Made by a program: the position numbers and the translations under genes | Assembly: GCA_936914845.1 (NCBI GenBank) | Contig: CAKZGE010000020.1 | Coordinates: 53,907-117,906, forward strand | DNA: 64,000 nt | DNA from: an uncultured Chloracidobacterium sp. | Lineage (GTDB): Bacteria > Acidobacteriota > Blastocatellia > Pyrinomonadales > Pyrinomonadaceae | Reading direction: 5' to 3' | Notes under the pieces: generated by a model | The model's input: the letters and a program-made list of their open reading frames with translations, nothing else | What the model was told of the DNA's origin: nothing | Databases searched by the model: none | Shown here: piece by piece, positions 19,044 to 29,058 of the stretch | How the letters are laid out: each line of letters begins with the position of its first letter | Numbering within the stretch: the stretch's first letter is position 1

Positions 19044-19727
19044 CTATTGCGCATGGTCCACGATCAATCCATCGCGCATTCTGACCGTCCGCGAACACAC
19101 AGCCGCGGCTTCAGGATTGTGCGTGATCATGATGATCGTCTGCTCGTATTTTTGATTCAGTTCGCGAAACATATCGAGCACGACCTGGGAATTTTCCGTG
19201 TCCAGATTCCCTGTCGGCTCATCAGCCAGAATTATCGCCGGCTTGTTGATTATTGCTCGTGCCAAAGCCACTCGCTGTTGTTCGCCGCCCGAAAGTTCCA
19301 GCGGCTTGTGGTTCATCTTACCGTCAAGCTTCAACAGCCGCAAGACTTCGCGGCGATTTTCGGCGTTGCCGTTGCTGCCGCCCGAATGTATCTTTTCGGC
19401 CAATTTCAGGTTACCCTCCGCCGTCAAGGTCGGAAACAGGTTGAAACGTTGAAACACAAAACCGATCTTTCGCCGCCGAATATCTGTCCTTACCGCGTCT
19501 GACACCTTGGAAATGTCTTCGCCATCGATCGAAATACTGCCCTCGGTCGGGCTCAACAGGCCGCCCATCAAATGGAGCAGAGTTGATTTGCCGCAACCCG
19601 ACGGCCCCATTATAGCGACGAATTCGCCTTCTTTGATTTCCATGGAAACGCCGCGAAGAGCGGGCACATCCACTTTGCCGATCTTATAGGACTTTTTAAG
19701 ATCGATGGTTTGTAAGATCGTTTTCAT
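19044..19727 (-). CDS. ABC transporter ATPase, LolD/MacB type
   Basis: A 227-residue ATP-binding subunit of the LolD/MacB group, which powers lipoprotein release or macrolide and peptide export. All nucleotide-binding motifs are present: Walker [10 protein letters not shown] near residue 42, Q-loop FQRFNLFPT, signature LSGGEQQR near 143, Walker [13 protein letters not shown] and the H-loop MITHNP. The ATG at 19727 was preferred to an in-frame TTG two codons upstream. The adjacent genes encode a lipoprotein and a LolA-like carrier, but no multi-pass permease of the LolC/E or MacB type occurs in this window. Confidence 0.93.
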   Translation of the reverse strand: MKTILQTIDLKKSYKIGKVDVPALRGVSMEIKEGEFVAIMGPSGCGKSTLLHLMGGLLSPTEGSISIDGEDISKVSDAVRTDIRRRKIGFVFQRFNLFPTLTAEGNLKLAEKIHSGGSNGNAENRREVLRLLKLDGKMNHKPLELSGGEQQRVALARAIINKPAIILADEPTGNLDTENSQVVLDMFRELNQKYEQTIIMITHNPEAAAVCSRTVRMRDGLIVDHAQ

Positions 19728-19750
19728 TGCCAAAAATTTCTGTTGCGCAT

Positions 19751-20839
19751 CTACTGTGCTTTGTTCGGTGTCGCCGGAACAGACGCCGGTTTAGCTCCCG
19801 GTGCCGGAGCCGCGATCTGCTGCAGCCGCTTATCAAGATCGACCTCTTCGAGCTGCCATGAGTTTTCCAAGACGAATGCCGCCGGCGGATAACTTTTGCC
19901 GATCGTCACATTTTCCGCTGATTGATAGGTTACACTCATCGTATATTTTTCTTTCAGCCTCGTCACCTGGATCCGCAGCGGCAGGTTATTGTATTCGCCG
20001 GAACCGGTCAAATTGCCTTCGCGGCCATAAACTATGTCGGATTCGATCTCGCCCGCCCCGTCAAAAAGCTGCTGGCGAGCCAAACGGATACCACCGACGC
20101 GGTCAAACCAGAAACGTCTTGAAATGACCAAAGCCCCCTGAGCGTCTTTGGCGAATTCATCCAAAAGGTAATATCCCCGCGCCACTCGCCGCAAAGGTGA
20201 TTTTTTCGGCTGCGTCACATCTTCTTCGATCTGAAAGATGGTGCTTTGCGTATAGGTGTGCTCGACATCGGTCGGGCGAACGAGCATCGCGTCGGTAAAA
20301 TGCTGGGGACGCAGATTAGCAAAAGCATTTACGCTTTGCGTCGTCTTTTCACTACCGCCCTGCTCGCTGCGGTCAAGATCCTGCTGCAGTTTTGAATAGT
20401 CCGCATTGTTGGAACCGATAACGAATTTTTTATATTTGCCGCTCGAGCCGTCCTGTAGTATCGCAACGCGAAACTTTGTCCCGTCCGATGTCATTTGCGC
20501 CACGTCCGTTTTCAGCACAGGCACCTGAACCTTCAGTAAAATGCTCGACGGACGTTGGACAACTATCTCGCCGTCCGCTGAACGGTAAACTTCCTTACTT
20601 CCAAATTGTGCAAAGGAATTATCTTCGAATTTCAGATCGACCTTGGCCCGCATCGATGTTACTCGGGCAAATCTGTTGACCTCGTCCATCAATGTTTTCT
20701 GTCCTGCGTTCTCAACCTTTAGCAACGTCGGCGTTTTGTCTTCAGTTTTAACGATGTTGCAACCCGAAAATGTTCCGATGATCGTTAGAAATAATAATAC
20801 GTATAATTGCAAACCGGTATTTCTATTAAACATCTCCAT
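19751..20839 (-). CDS. Lipoprotein with LolA/DUF4292-like features
   Basis: A protein of about 362 residues with a lipoprotein signal peptide (GTFSGC, Cys near residue 27 from the ATG at 20839). The mature region has beta-rich segments ([34 protein letters not shown]) reminiscent of the LolA/LolB/DUF4292 fold, and a proline-alanine-rich C-terminal tail. An in-frame TTG at 20857 and a second ATG at 20833 are alternative starts. It is the first gene of the lipoprotein-sorting cassette and may act as an outer-membrane acceptor; that role is inferred from context. Confidence 0.7.
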   Translation of the reverse strand: MEMFNRNTGLQLYVLLFLTIIGTFSGCNIVKTEDKTPTLLKVENAGQKTLMDEVNRFARVTSMRAKVDLKFEDNSFAQFGSKEVYRSADGEIVVQRPSSILLKVQVPVLKTDVAQMTSDGTKFRVAILQDGSSGKYKKFVIGSNNADYSKLQQDLDRSEQGGSEKTTQSVNAFANLRPQHFTDAMLVRPTDVEHTYTQSTIFQIEEDVTQPKKSPLRRVARGYYLLDEFAKDAQGALVISRRFWFDRVGGIRLARQQLFDGAGEIESDIVYGREGNLTGSGEYNNLPLRIQVTRLKEKYTMSVTYQSAENVTIGKSYPPAAFVLENSWQLEEVDLDKRLQQIAAPAPGAKPASVPATPNKAQ

Positions 20840-20953
20840 TTCTGATGTACGATCCAAGCGGCATGTTGTCCCTCAAAGATCAATTTTATGTATAAAAACA
20901 ATGCACCAAACCGAAAATCATACCACGCAGCCGACGTACATCCTAATCAATAA

Positions 20954-21008
20954 AAGACGCGGCGGCGACAGCAACTTTGCCGTTCACCCCCGCGTCTTGT
21001 TTTTATTT
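20954..21008 (-). terminator. Terminator of the ACIII-caa3 operon
   Basis: AAGACGCGG (20954-20962) pairs perfectly with CCGCGTCTT (20990-20998), with an inner CGGC/GCCG stem. T-rich stretches lie on both sides (TTTTATT on the minus strand, GTTTTTATTT on the plus). It is 20 bases past the subunit IV stop at 21018. Confidence 0.8.
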
Positions 21009-21017
21009 GGTCCTATT

Positions 21018-21362
21018 TTACGAACCAAAGACCCCGACGCTGCGTGTGAAATAGTCCTGCATAGTAAAGGCAAACATTATCAGCAGCCAAAAAAAGCTCG
21101 CCGCGACCGACAGCCATATTAGCTTCGGGCTCCAATAGACGTGCATAAAAAAAAGCATCACGAACGTCATTTTGGTAAATGCGATAAGCAATGCGACCAG
21201 CGTGTTCGCACCCGAGAAGAACCGGTCAAGATCGACCGTAGCAACCACATAGGTCAGCACCGTGCCCACGATCAAAAGAGCAAATACCCCAAAATACCCC
21301 GGTAGCCCGATGTGTTCCTTATCGTGATGTTCGTCGTTGTGTTCGTTATGTTTATCCGACAT
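21018..21362 (-). CDS. ctaF: Cytochrome c oxidase subunit IV
   Basis: A 114-residue small subunit of the caa3-type oxidase, with three hydrophobic segments (about residues 24-45, 55-75 and 82-102) and a His-rich N-terminus (HNEHNDEHHDKEH). Proteins of this size and topology are the usual last gene of bacterial cox operons and help assemble the oxidase. It follows subunit III with a nine-base gap and is followed by the operon terminator. Confidence 0.85.
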   Translation of the reverse strand: MSDKHNEHNDEHHDKEHIGLPGYFGVFALLIVGTVLTYVVATVDLDRFFSGANTLVALLIAFTKMTFVMLFFMHVYWSPKLIWLSVAASFFWLLIMFAFTMQDYFTRSVGVFGS

Positions 21363-21371
21363 CTTAACCTC

Positions 21372-22250
21372 TTAATGAACAAAGTGCCTGCCAAGCAAAT
21401 AAAGCAGCGGGAAAAGAAATATCCAGACAATATCAACAAAGTGCCAATATAACCCCGCCATCTCGACCGGTGCGTAATATTCCGGCCCGTAGGTGTCTTT
21501 CCACGCTTTCCAAAGCAGCCACAGCATCAGCCCAAGGCCGATGATCATGTGCAGAGCATGAAGCCCCGTCATGACAAAATAGATCCAATAGAATATCTGT
21601 ACTCGGTCTCGAAACTTATCAATATCGATCTGGCCGTCCGAAAAATAGCCGGCCTTTTCGGCATCGGTCAAATAGTTATGGTCCTGCGCCAGCTTCGCCA
21701 GCGAACAGTCGCTCCATTGAAATACGCCCTTGGGATTGACATAGGGGTGCGGATTGTCGTGGTCCACCTCCCAACAGGGTTTCGCCGGGGCATGATGTGC
21801 ATTCGGATCAGCTTTGACCTTTTTGTTCAATCCCGCGACGGGCACCAGCCCATGATTGTATTTGTCCGTGTATTCGACCGCCTTAACACCGAGAAAGACC
21901 GTTCCGAAGAACATCGTTAAGATGATCAGCACTACTTGCTTCATACGGTCGCCCTTTTGGGCGTAATAGACCGTTAAAGCCATGGTCAAACTGCTGACGA
22001 TCAGAACGATCGTATTCAGGCCGCCCCAGAATGCGTCCAAATGGTTACTGCCGGCAGCAAAGGCCATCGGGTAACGCGAACGAAAAACCAGATACGCCGT
22101 GAACAGCCCGCCAAAGAACATGATCTCTTGGACGAGGAACATCCACATGCCGATCGAAACAGATTCTTCCTGCTGCTTCATGTCTTCAAACTGATGTTGA
22201 AGCCCCGGCGGATGGTAATGATGATCGTGTGTGTCTGAATGTGACGACAT
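21372..22250 (-). CDS. ctaE: Cytochrome c oxidase subunit III
   Basis: A 292-residue multi-pass subunit of the heme-copper oxidase. The N-terminus is His-rich ([11 protein letters not shown]). Family motifs include the membrane helix [14 protein letters not shown] and the C-terminal [20 protein letters not shown] with its conserved Glu-less helix pair, and the final [16 protein letters not shown]. Between helices there is an unusual soluble insertion of about 70 residues (roughly 120-195), containing two cysteines (KPCWE, SDCSL). The insertion is not part of the core fold and could contact ACIII or a cytochrome domain. Confidence 0.92.
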   Translation of the reverse strand: MSSHSDTHDHHYHPPGLQHQFEDMKQQEESVSIGMWMFLVQEIMFFGGLFTAYLVFRSRYPMAFAAGSNHLDAFWGGLNTIVLIVSSLTMALTVYYAQKGDRMKQVVLIILTMFFGTVFLGVKAVEYTDKYNHGLVPVAGLNKKVKADPNAHHAPAKPCWEVDHDNPHPYVNPKGVFQWSDCSLAKLAQDHNYLTDAEKAGYFSDGQIDIDKFRDRVQIFYWIYFVMTGLHALHMIIGLGLMLWLLWKAWKDTYGPEYYAPVEMAGLYWHFVDIVWIFLFPLLYLLGRHFVH

Positions 22251-22303
22251 TTGTTTTCTGATTTATTTCCTGGCGGGAAAGCACTGTGCCGCCCGCCGCT
22301 AAT

Positions 22304-23974
22304 TTAGATCTTTACAGTTTCGCGTTTTCTGGCGGCTTCCAGGTCAAGGCCGCTTTCTTCACCAAATTCGTAAGCTTCCCAGGTCACAATAGGTGTGCTT
22401 TCAAAATTCTCTGTTGGAGGCGGCGATGGAATTCTCCATTCCAACCCCGGCAGCAGCCACGGGTTCGCCTCGGCCTTTTTGCCAAAGAATAGTGAATGTA
22501 CCAAGTAAAAGACCGGCATCGAAAACCCTACGCCGAGTACCGAAGCACCGGCGGTCGAAAAGATATTCAAAACCTGAAGTTCCTCGGAATATGAAGCATA
22601 GCGCCGCGGCATACCTTGATAACCTAGTATGAATTGCGGGAAAAATGTCAGGTTAAATCCGATGAACACCAACATGGCAGAGATCTTGCCCCAAAATTCG
22701 GAATACATCCGGCCGGTCATTTTCGGCCACCAATAATGTATCGCTCCCATATAGGCGATAACGCCGCCGCCGACCATCACGTAATGGAAATGGGCAACAA
22801 CGAAATATGTGTCCGTTAAATGAACGGTCAACCCGATCGAACCGAGAAACAGTCCGGTTAGGCCGCCGATCAAGAAAAGTCCCATAAACCCGAGGGCATA
22901 CAGCATCGGCGTATCAAACAATAAGGAACCTTTATAGAGGGTCGCGGTCCAATTGAACATCTTGATCGCGGACGGCACGGCAACCACCATTGTCAGGAAT
23001 GAAAACACCAACCCGGCATAAACCGATTGTCCGCTGACGAACATATGGTGCCCCCAGACCAGAAAGCCGAAAACAGCGATCGCGATGCTCGAGAATGCGA
23101 TGAATTCATATCCGAACACCTTCTTTCGTGAAAAGTTCGAGATCAATTCGCTGATAACGCCCATTCCCGGCAGCACCATGATATACACGGCCGGATGGGA
23201 ATAGAACCAGAAAAGATGCTGAAACAGGATCGGGTCGCCGCCGATGGCCGGGTCAAAGATGCCGACGCGTGTCGCACGTTCGATCGCCAGCAAAAGAACC
23301 GTGATGGCAACCACCGGCGTACCGAGGATCATTACCAAACTCGTCGCATAATTCGCCCAAACGAAAAGCGGTAAGCGGAACCACGTCATCCCGGGAGCCC
23401 TCATCGTGTGGATGGTAACGATAAAGTTAAGACCCGTCAGGATCGACGAAAATCCCGTGATAAAGATGCCGAGCCCGACAGCCATAACGAACGAATTTGA
23501 GAACGTAGTGCTGTAGGGCGTGTAAAAGGTCCATCCTGTATCAACTCCGCCCTGCATCAAACAGAACAGCGTCAACAGGCCGCCGACCCAAAACACATAG
23601 AGACTGAGCAGATTGACACGCGGCAACGCAAGATCTTTTGCCCCGATCATGATCGGCAAAAAGAAATTGCCGAACACCGCCGGAATCGACGGTACGAGAA
23701 AAAAGAAGATCATCAATATACCGTGCTGCGTGAACGCTTTGTTGTACGTCCCCGATTCCATCAGGTCACTCGCCGGAGTGAGCAATTCCAGACGGATGGC
23801 GGCGGCATAAAGTCCTCCCATCATAAAGAACACCGAGATCGAGATGAGATACATCATCGCGATCCGCTTATGATCCTTGGTCAAAAGCCAGGATTTAAGC
23901 GTAGAACCATTGGTCAGATAATTGACCGGTTCGCGTTCGGTAAAGTCTGCCGATATTGCTTCTGCGTTTTGCAT
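22304..23974 (-). CDS. ctaD: Cytochrome c oxidase subunit I, A2-type (YSHPXV motif)
   Basis: The 556-residue catalytic subunit that reduces oxygen and pumps protons, with 12 predicted membrane helices. The heme and CuB ligands occur in context ([42 protein letters not shown]). Helix VI reads YSHPAV instead of the glutamate-containing motif of A1 enzymes, so this is an A2-type oxidase like that of Rhodothermus marinus, in which Tyr-Ser replaces the channel Glu. It follows subunit II by 20 bases in the ACIII-caa3 operon. Confidence 0.97.
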   Translation of the reverse strand: MQNAEAISADFTEREPVNYLTNGSTLKSWLLTKDHKRIAMMYLISISVFFMMGGLYAAAIRLELLTPASDLMESGTYNKAFTQHGILMIFFFLVPSIPAVFGNFFLPIMIGAKDLALPRVNLLSLYVFWVGGLLTLFCLMQGGVDTGWTFYTPYSTTFSNSFVMAVGLGIFITGFSSILTGLNFIVTIHTMRAPGMTWFRLPLFVWANYATSLVMILGTPVVAITVLLLAIERATRVGIFDPAIGGDPILFQHLFWFYSHPAVYIMVLPGMGVISELISNFSRKKVFGYEFIAFSSIAIAVFGFLVWGHHMFVSGQSVYAGLVFSFLTMVVAVPSAIKMFNWTATLYKGSLLFDTPMLYALGFMGLFLIGGLTGLFLGSIGLTVHLTDTYFVVAHFHYVMVGGGVIAYMGAIHYWWPKMTGRMYSEFWGKISAMLVFIGFNLTFFPQFILGYQGMPRRYASYSEELQVLNIFSTAGASVLGVGFSMPVFYLVHSLFFGKKAEANPWLLPGLEWRIPSPPPTENFESTPIVTWEAYEFGEESGLDLEAARKRETVKI

Positions 23975-23993
23975 ATTCCTTTCTGCCGCCTAT

Positions 23994-25040
23994 CTATTGC
24001 TTGGCGGCTGCCTTGTTCTTTTCCTGTCCTGATGCCGTATTTGCCGCGGCCGGAGTAGATGTCGCCGCCGGGGCCGCAGGTTTAGCACCGGTTGCCGACG
24101 TGTCACCGCTGAGCGACTTGATATACGCCACCAAACTAACGAGCTGTTCTTCAGTGACCTGCCCCTTAAACGACGGCATTATCGGCTGATAGCCTTCGAC
24201 GACCTGCGAACCCGGGTTCAAGATCGAATTACGTATGTAGGCCTCATCCGCAACGACCGTTTGTCCGCCGACAAGTTTTACGTCGTGATTAAATATACCT
24301 TCCAGCTTGGCTCCGCGTTGGTTGTCGCCGCCCGTGTGGCACGAGGCGCAACCGAGTTTATTCTCAAAAAGGTCGCGGCCGGCTTCGACCGGCGTTTGTC
24401 CGGCTTCGGTACCGCTCAACCAATTCGCGAAATCATTCTGCTCCATTACATAAACGTAACCGACCATGCCGGAGTGGTTCAAGCCGCAGTATTCCGCACA
24501 ATACAAGTGATATTTGCCCGGCTTCGTCGCCTCAAACCAAAGATAAGTGTATCGGCCCGGTACGACGTCCGCCTTCGTCCGAAATGCGGGAATAAAGAAA
24601 TCGTGCAGTACGTCTTCTGTCGTCATGGTCAATTTGACCTTTGTGCCGACCGGAACGTGAAGCTCGTTTATCTCGCGATGTCCTGTTTGGTGCTGAACCT
24701 TCCACATCCATTGTTTGCCGACAACGAATATCTCCATCGCGTCCGCCGGCGGGCGGTATTGATTGAAATACACGATGGCTCCGCCCAAGAAAATGGTCAT
24801 TGAGATGATAAAAGGAATAACGGACCAAACGGTTTCCAGCACGATCGAGCCGTGTATCTCTTCCGGCGTGGCAAACTTTTCCCTTTCTCGATATCTGACC
24901 GAGAAAAAGAAGATCGCGGCTACGATCGGGATGGTGAACGCAACGCTCACGATGATCAGGTAAAAATACAGAGCATCAACTTGCCATCCAAATGTTGATG
25001 CCTGATCAGGAAATATTGGTACCCACGAATTCGTTTGCAT
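23994..25040 (-). CDS. ctaC: Cytochrome c oxidase subunit II with fused cytochrome c (caa3)
   Basis: Two N-terminal membrane helices (about residues 25-50 and 70-95) anchor a periplasmic cupredoxin domain with the CuA site YCAEYCGLNHSGM. After it comes a fused cytochrome c domain with CASCH heme motif and a distal-ligand Met in PIMPSF, which defines a caa3 oxidase. The C-terminus is an alanine-proline tail. It accepts electrons from ACIII or a soluble cytochrome and passes them to heme a. The ATG at 25040 was preferred over an in-frame TTG two codons upstream. Confidence 0.96.
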   Translation of the reverse strand: MQTNSWVPIFPDQASTFGWQVDALYFYLIIVSVAFTIPIVAAIFFFSVRYREREKFATPEEIHGSIVLETVWSVIPFIISMTIFLGGAIVYFNQYRPPADAMEIFVVGKQWMWKVQHQTGHREINELHVPVGTKVKLTMTTEDVLHDFFIPAFRTKADVVPGRYTYLWFEATKPGKYHLYCAEYCGLNHSGMVGYVYVMEQNDFANWLSGTEAGQTPVEAGRDLFENKLGCASCHTGGDNQRGAKLEGIFNHDVKLVGGQTVVADEAYIRNSILNPGSQVVEGYQPIMPSFKGQVTEEQLVSLVAYIKSLSGDTSATGAKPAAPAATSTPAAANTASGQEKNKAAAKQ

Positions 25041-25055
25041 AGTCAAAAAATTTGC

Positions 25056-25976
25056 TCAGGCGCTCTCTCCGTCCAAAGTTTGCTTCGCTTTGTTCCGACG
25101 CCAGAACACAAAACCCATTATGCCCATTCCCAAAAGTGTAGCTATTGCCCCAAGGCGCATCACACGCAGAACCTGGAGCCCGTATTTTCCGGTCGCGGGG
25201 TCATAGTGATAACAATAGAGCATTAATTGTTCCGCCGCTGTCCCAACCTTATTCTCGGCAGTTTCCATAACCCCGAATTGAATATCTTTCGGAGCATAAT
25301 CAATGCCGTAAAAATATCGCGAAAGCTTACCGGAAGGCGTTGCCATCATGATCCCGGCTGCATGGGCGAACTGTTCGCTCTTGTCGTCCCATTTGTAGCC
25401 AAAACCGGCAGCCCCGGTCACAGCCTTTATCGAATCTTCCGTACCCGTGAGGAAATGCCAGCCTTGATCTGACCCCGGCCGCCCGTACCTTTCCATATAG
25501 GCTGCCTTTTTATTCTTCGCGAGTTCCGGTTTATCGTTTTCGCGTGCGTCAAAACTAATAGCCACTACATCGAAATCCTTCCCGGCCGTCAGCGAGATCG
25601 CCTTCAGCGTTCCGGTTAAACCATTCAGGACCTCGTTGCACAACATCGGGCATTCATAATATACAAATGCCAAGATCACCGGCCGGCCGCTTTTAAAGTA
25701 ATCGCCCAATTTGACCGTATTGCCGTTCTCATCCTTAAATTCCGTTTCCAGCGGAAGTTGTTCGCCCAACCGCTGGGTGATTCCGGTCTCATTGAGCACA
25801 GCAGGCAGACCGTTGCTGGTCGTCCCGGCCGTCGGGTCGTACACCTTCGGCGAATAGAGCGGCGAATTATAATGCTCATTCTTTTGCGCCGAGGCAACAA
25901 GCCCGAACGATCCGATAAGAACGAACACACCGAGGCTCAGCGTTACTGCTTTTATATGTGCCGAAACCCGTTTCAT
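25056..25976 (-). CDS. SCO1/SenC-family copper chaperone
   Basis: A protein of about 306 residues that would deliver copper to, or reduce, the CuA site of subunit II. It has an N-terminal membrane or signal segment, a thioredoxin-like domain with the copper-binding CPMLC motif (context FVYYECPMLC) near residue 115, the distal His in AHAAGIMM, and a C-terminal membrane helix (about 275-295) followed by a basic end. It sits immediately upstream of the oxidase subunit II gene, as expected for an assembly factor. The ATG at 25976 was chosen over a TTG two codons earlier. Confidence 0.92.
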   Translation of the reverse strand: MKRVSAHIKAVTLSLGVFVLIGSFGLVASAQKNEHYNSPLYSPKVYDPTAGTTSNGLPAVLNETGITQRLGEQLPLETEFKDENGNTVKLGDYFKSGRPVILAFVYYECPMLCNEVLNGLTGTLKAISLTAGKDFDVVAISFDARENDKPELAKNKKAAYMERYGRPGSDQGWHFLTGTEDSIKAVTGAAGFGYKWDDKSEQFAHAAGIMMATPSGKLSRYFYGIDYAPKDIQFGVMETAENKVGTAAEQLMLYCYHYDPATGKYGLQVLRVMRLGAIATLLGMGIMGFVFWRRNKAKQTLDGESA

Positions 25977-25985
25977 AATCAAAAA

Positions 25986-26525
25986 CTACCTTCTTTTCTC
26001 TGACGCGACCCGCCCCGAGCTCGAATCCGAAATTATCATTCTCGAAGCTGCGGCACTTTTTTCCGCATCCTCGCCGGATCTTGCTTTCGCATTGCTGGCG
26101 AGGAAAAGCTCCTTCGCTTTATCGATCGGTATCGTTACGATCGTCCCCGTCGCCGGGTCTGTCTGTCCATTTTCCCAAACATCGATCCATTGTTTGTGCA
26201 GTTCGCGGTATTCCGCCTGCGGCTCACGCAGTTCGAGATTGACCCAGCCATTTTTAGACTGAACGCCGAAACCCGGCGCAGACTGCAGTCGCGGCTCGGC
26301 CGGCAGCCGGTCCCTTTCTTTGGGCTGCATCGGCCCGGCTTCGGTAATGGATTTCGGCAATGCACCTTCCATCACATTCATCAGCATCGCCATCAACCCG
26401 AAAGTGATCACGATCAGCAGGAATATTCCTACGCCGAAATAGACCACGCCCTTGAGCCCGATGACGTTCTGCTCATATGGTTTGTCGTAATCGACAAAAG
26501 ATTTTTCGTGTTTCGTTGATCCCAT
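25986..26525 (-). CDS. Small membrane protein between actF and SCO (unknown)
   Basis: A 179-residue protein with one transmembrane segment at about residues 27-50 (VVYFGVGIFLLIVITFGLMAML) and a soluble remainder of some 125 residues rich in charged and proline residues (LPAEPRLQ, VNLELREPQAEYR). It is in the middle of the ACIII-caa3 operon, four bases before the SCO frame. Its placement suggests a structural or assembly component of the respiratory complex. No named family was recognised, and the C-terminal third is low-complexity. Confidence 0.75.
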   Translation of the reverse strand: MGSTKHEKSFVDYDKPYEQNVIGLKGVVYFGVGIFLLIVITFGLMAMLMNVMEGALPKSITEAGPMQPKERDRLPAEPRLQSAPGFGVQSKNGWVNLELREPQAEYRELHKQWIDVWENGQTDPATGTIVTIPIDKAKELFLASNAKARSGEDAEKSAAASRMIISDSSSGRVASEKRR

Positions 26526-26558
26526 AATCCGTGTCCCCTTGACGAATTTAACGGCCTA

Positions 26559-27773
26559 TCAATGCCCTTTTCCGTGCTCGATCGCCTTTTCAAGAAAAGG
26601 ATCCATCACCGGAACCAGCGGCCGCTTCATCAGCTGTCCAAAGAAATACCACAACCAAACGCCGCCAATCGCGATCGGTGCCACAAGATCCATCCAGCTT
26701 AGGATAAATGCCCCATTTTCGAGCCCTTGCGAATCGATCCGCGGATTGGGCCCGATCAGATAGAACATATCCAAAAGCCGCATTAAAAGAACGAATATGG
26801 CAAGCGTTGACAGCCACCGGACATTGAATTTAGTTTCCCTTCTAAGCAGCAGTAGGAAAGGAAATGCAAAATGCAGCACGATCAAGATAACACCGATCCA
26901 GCCCCACGCACCGGCCATTCGGGTTATATACCACGTCGTTTCTTCCGGAATGTTGCCCGACCAAATGATCAGGAATTGTGAAAAGTTGAAATACGCCCAG
27001 ACCATGACCAAAGCCAGCATAAGCTTGCCGATATCATGAAAATGCCGGCGGCCGAGAACGCGATTCATTGGCGCTCTTTCGGACAGATAAGCAAGGATTG
27101 TCACGGCAAAGCAGAAACAGCTCAAGGCCCATCCGGCTACAAAAAGCAGCCCCCACAATGTCGAGAACCAATGCGGATCGAGCATCATGACCCAATCGAC
27201 CACCGCAAACGTTACGATCAATGCATAGATAACCATTATCGGACCGCAAAAGGCCGTTGCCTTACCTAGCCAGGTCGCAGCTTCTTCAAAATCCGCCGAA
27301 TGATCTTGCCGGGCACTCCACATGTTCAACAGATATGTGATCAGCGATAACAGGGCGAAATATATGAAAGATCGAAGCCACCACGACTCCGGGGTCATGA
27401 ACCAGCCCCGATGTTCGATAACGTAATCCGTCGGCGGCAGGTGCGTCCATTCGTAAAGATGCGTGACGCCAAGAGCCAGCGGAATGAAAAGGATTATCAC
27501 CAACGGCAAAGTGCGCGAAGCAGCCTCGACAACACGGCGGATAACGACGCCCCAGGCACCGCCCGTCAGATACTGAAGGATGGTTACGCCGAGACCGCCA
27601 ATGGTAATACCGCCCCAGAATATGAAACCGAGGAGCCATGAGCGGAGAGCCTGTTCCGGGTGAAAATACAGCCCGATCAGCCATGCGATCATGCCGATAC
27701 CGCCAATGCCCAGTGCAATTGTGCGAAAACGGTTAAGATCAGCCGGGGCTTGATATGTTCCGAGATCAGCCAT
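26559..27773 (-). CDS. actF: Alternative complex III subunit ActF (NrfD-like)
   Basis: A membrane protein of about 404 residues and ten hydrophobic segments, the second quinone-binding NrfD-type subunit of alternative complex III. The ATG at 27773 follows a strong GGAGGT that lies inside the end of actE, ten bases upstream, and was preferred over the longer frame beginning at 27785. It lies between actE and the small membrane protein gene, matching the usual actABCDEF order. Confidence 0.9.
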   Translation of the reverse strand: MADLGTYQAPADLNRFRTIALGIGGIGMIAWLIGLYFHPEQALRSWLLGFIFWGGITIGGLGVTILQYLTGGAWGVVIRRVVEAASRTLPLVIILFIPLALGVTHLYEWTHLPPTDYVIEHRGWFMTPESWWLRSFIYFALLSLITYLLNMWSARQDHSADFEEAATWLGKATAFCGPIMVIYALIVTFAVVDWVMMLDPHWFSTLWGLLFVAGWALSCFCFAVTILAYLSERAPMNRVLGRRHFHDIGKLMLALVMVWAYFNFSQFLIIWSGNIPEETTWYITRMAGAWGWIGVILIVLHFAFPFLLLLRRETKFNVRWLSTLAIFVLLMRLLDMFYLIGPNPRIDSQGLENGAFILSWMDLVAPIAIGGVWLWYFFGQLMKRPLVPVMDPFLEKAIEHGKGH

Positions 27774-27774
27774 T

Positions 27775-28476
27775 TTAGTGTGCACCTCCGTGGTCAGCGG
27801 CAGCCGGTGTCGCCGAAGCGGTCGGTGCGGTCTTGCGTTCTGCGTTCATTTTTAGTGTCTGTGCCGGATCCTGGCTGGCCTGCAAAGCCCGCACGTACGC
27901 TACCACGGCCCAGCGGTCCGCCGCCGAAAGCTGTGAAGAATACGAGCTCATCTTGCCCCATCCATTGCTGATAACGTCGAAGAAATGTCCGACCGGAGCA
28001 TTTCGCAAGCGATCATCGTGATAGGTCGGCGGTGTTGAAAGACCGCGTCTCGGCAGCATTCCGTCGCCGTTTCCGGTCGGTCCGTGACAGACGATACAAT
28101 AGATGTTGTATCGGTCTTGACCGCGGTCGATCAATTCCTTGGTAACCGGCAGCGGAAATTCGTCGATATCGTTCGGAAAGCTGCTGACGATGGTATTTCC
28201 GGCAGCGTTCGTCGTTGTTTCAACCTGGACACTGGCATTTGGATTGTCGATCTTGCCGGTGTATAAAGCCTTGTTATCTTTCAAAAGGCCGCGCGGAACC
28301 GACCCTTCGGGCAGCGGCCGCGAAGAAAGATGGTCAGGAAAAAAATCGCTTTTCTTATAGACCTTGTACCGAGGCTGGTCCTGCATATCAGACCGAATGC
28401 CGCAGCCGGCCGCCAATACCGAAACAGCGACCGCCAGCACGCCCAATAGCCGTATTGTTGAATAAGACATTTTCAT
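27775..28476 (-). CDS. actE: Alternative complex III subunit ActE (monoheme cytochrome c lipoprotein)
   Basis: A protein of about 233 residues from the ATG at 28476, which places a lipoprotein signal (VLAAGC) at the N-terminus. It binds one heme c through CIVCH in the context CIVCHGPTGNGDG. A distal Met ligand is likely in WGKMSSYSSQL. ActE passes electrons from ActA to the terminal oxidase. The frame also extends to an ATG at 28518 inside actD; the downstream start was chosen for the signal peptide. The C-terminus ends in an Ala/Thr/Pro-rich tail and contains the ribosome binding site for actF. Confidence 0.88.
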   Translation of the reverse strand: MKMSYSTIRLLGVLAVAVSVLAAGCGIRSDMQDQPRYKVYKKSDFFPDHLSSRPLPEGSVPRGLLKDNKALYTGKIDNPNASVQVETTTNAAGNTIVSSFPNDIDEFPLPVTKELIDRGQDRYNIYCIVCHGPTGNGDGMLPRRGLSTPPTYHDDRLRNAPVGHFFDVISNGWGKMSSYSSQLSAADRWAVVAYVRALQASQDPAQTLKMNAERKTAPTASATPAAADHGGAH

Positions 28477-28501
28477 TTTCGAGTTTGCCGGAGCAGTGAT
28501 G

Positions 28502-29041
28502 CTAATCTTCGACATCAAAGACCTCCTGCGGTTTCAAACTCTCCATAAAGTTTCGCACTTCTGTATGTTCAAACTTCGGATCGGCAGTTTCGATCAGCAA
28601 AAAGAACTTTTCACGCGTTGCCAAAGCAAACCGCGGCACGTTGAATACCGGGTGGTACGGCTGCGGCAATCCGTTCAGGAACAGCATACCCAAAACAGCG
28701 GTAAAACCGGCTAGCAAGATCGTCAATTCGTATGCGACCGGAATGAACGACGGAATACTGATATAAGGGCGGCCGCCAATATTGAGCGGATATTCGAACC
28801 AGTGAACAAAGATCTGCAGACCGAGTCCGAGACAGAGCCCCGCTATTCCGCCGCCAAAAACAAGGACCGGCAAAATGCTGCGTTTTATGCCCAACGCCTC
28901 GTCCATTTCATGGATCGGGAACGGCGAGAACGCATCCGTTTTGGTATAGCCGGCCTCGCGTACGCTGTTTGCCGCCTCAACCAATTCGGTGGGCGTGTCA
29001 AATTCCGCCAAAACTCCGTAAAGATTCTTTTCCATAGCCAT
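28502..29041 (-). CDS. actD: Alternative complex III subunit ActD (DUF3341)
   Basis: A 179-residue subunit with two membrane helices in the middle (about residues 58-80 and 104-126), flanked by soluble ends. The N-terminal VLAEFDTPTELVEAA and the ALGIKRSILPVLVFGGG stretch are typical of DUF3341/ActD. It follows actC by 17 bases and overlaps the longest possible actE frame. In ACIII it stabilises the membrane core. Confidence 0.9.
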   Translation of the reverse strand: MAMEKNLYGVLAEFDTPTELVEAANSVREAGYTKTDAFSPFPIHEMDEALGIKRSILPVLVFGGGIAGLCLGLGLQIFVHWFEYPLNIGGRPYISIPSFIPVAYELTILLAGFTAVLGMLFLNGLPQPYHPVFNVPRFALATREKFFLLIETADPKFEHTEVRNFMESLKPQEVFDVED

Positions 29042-29058
29042 AAAAAGCTGTAAGCGGC

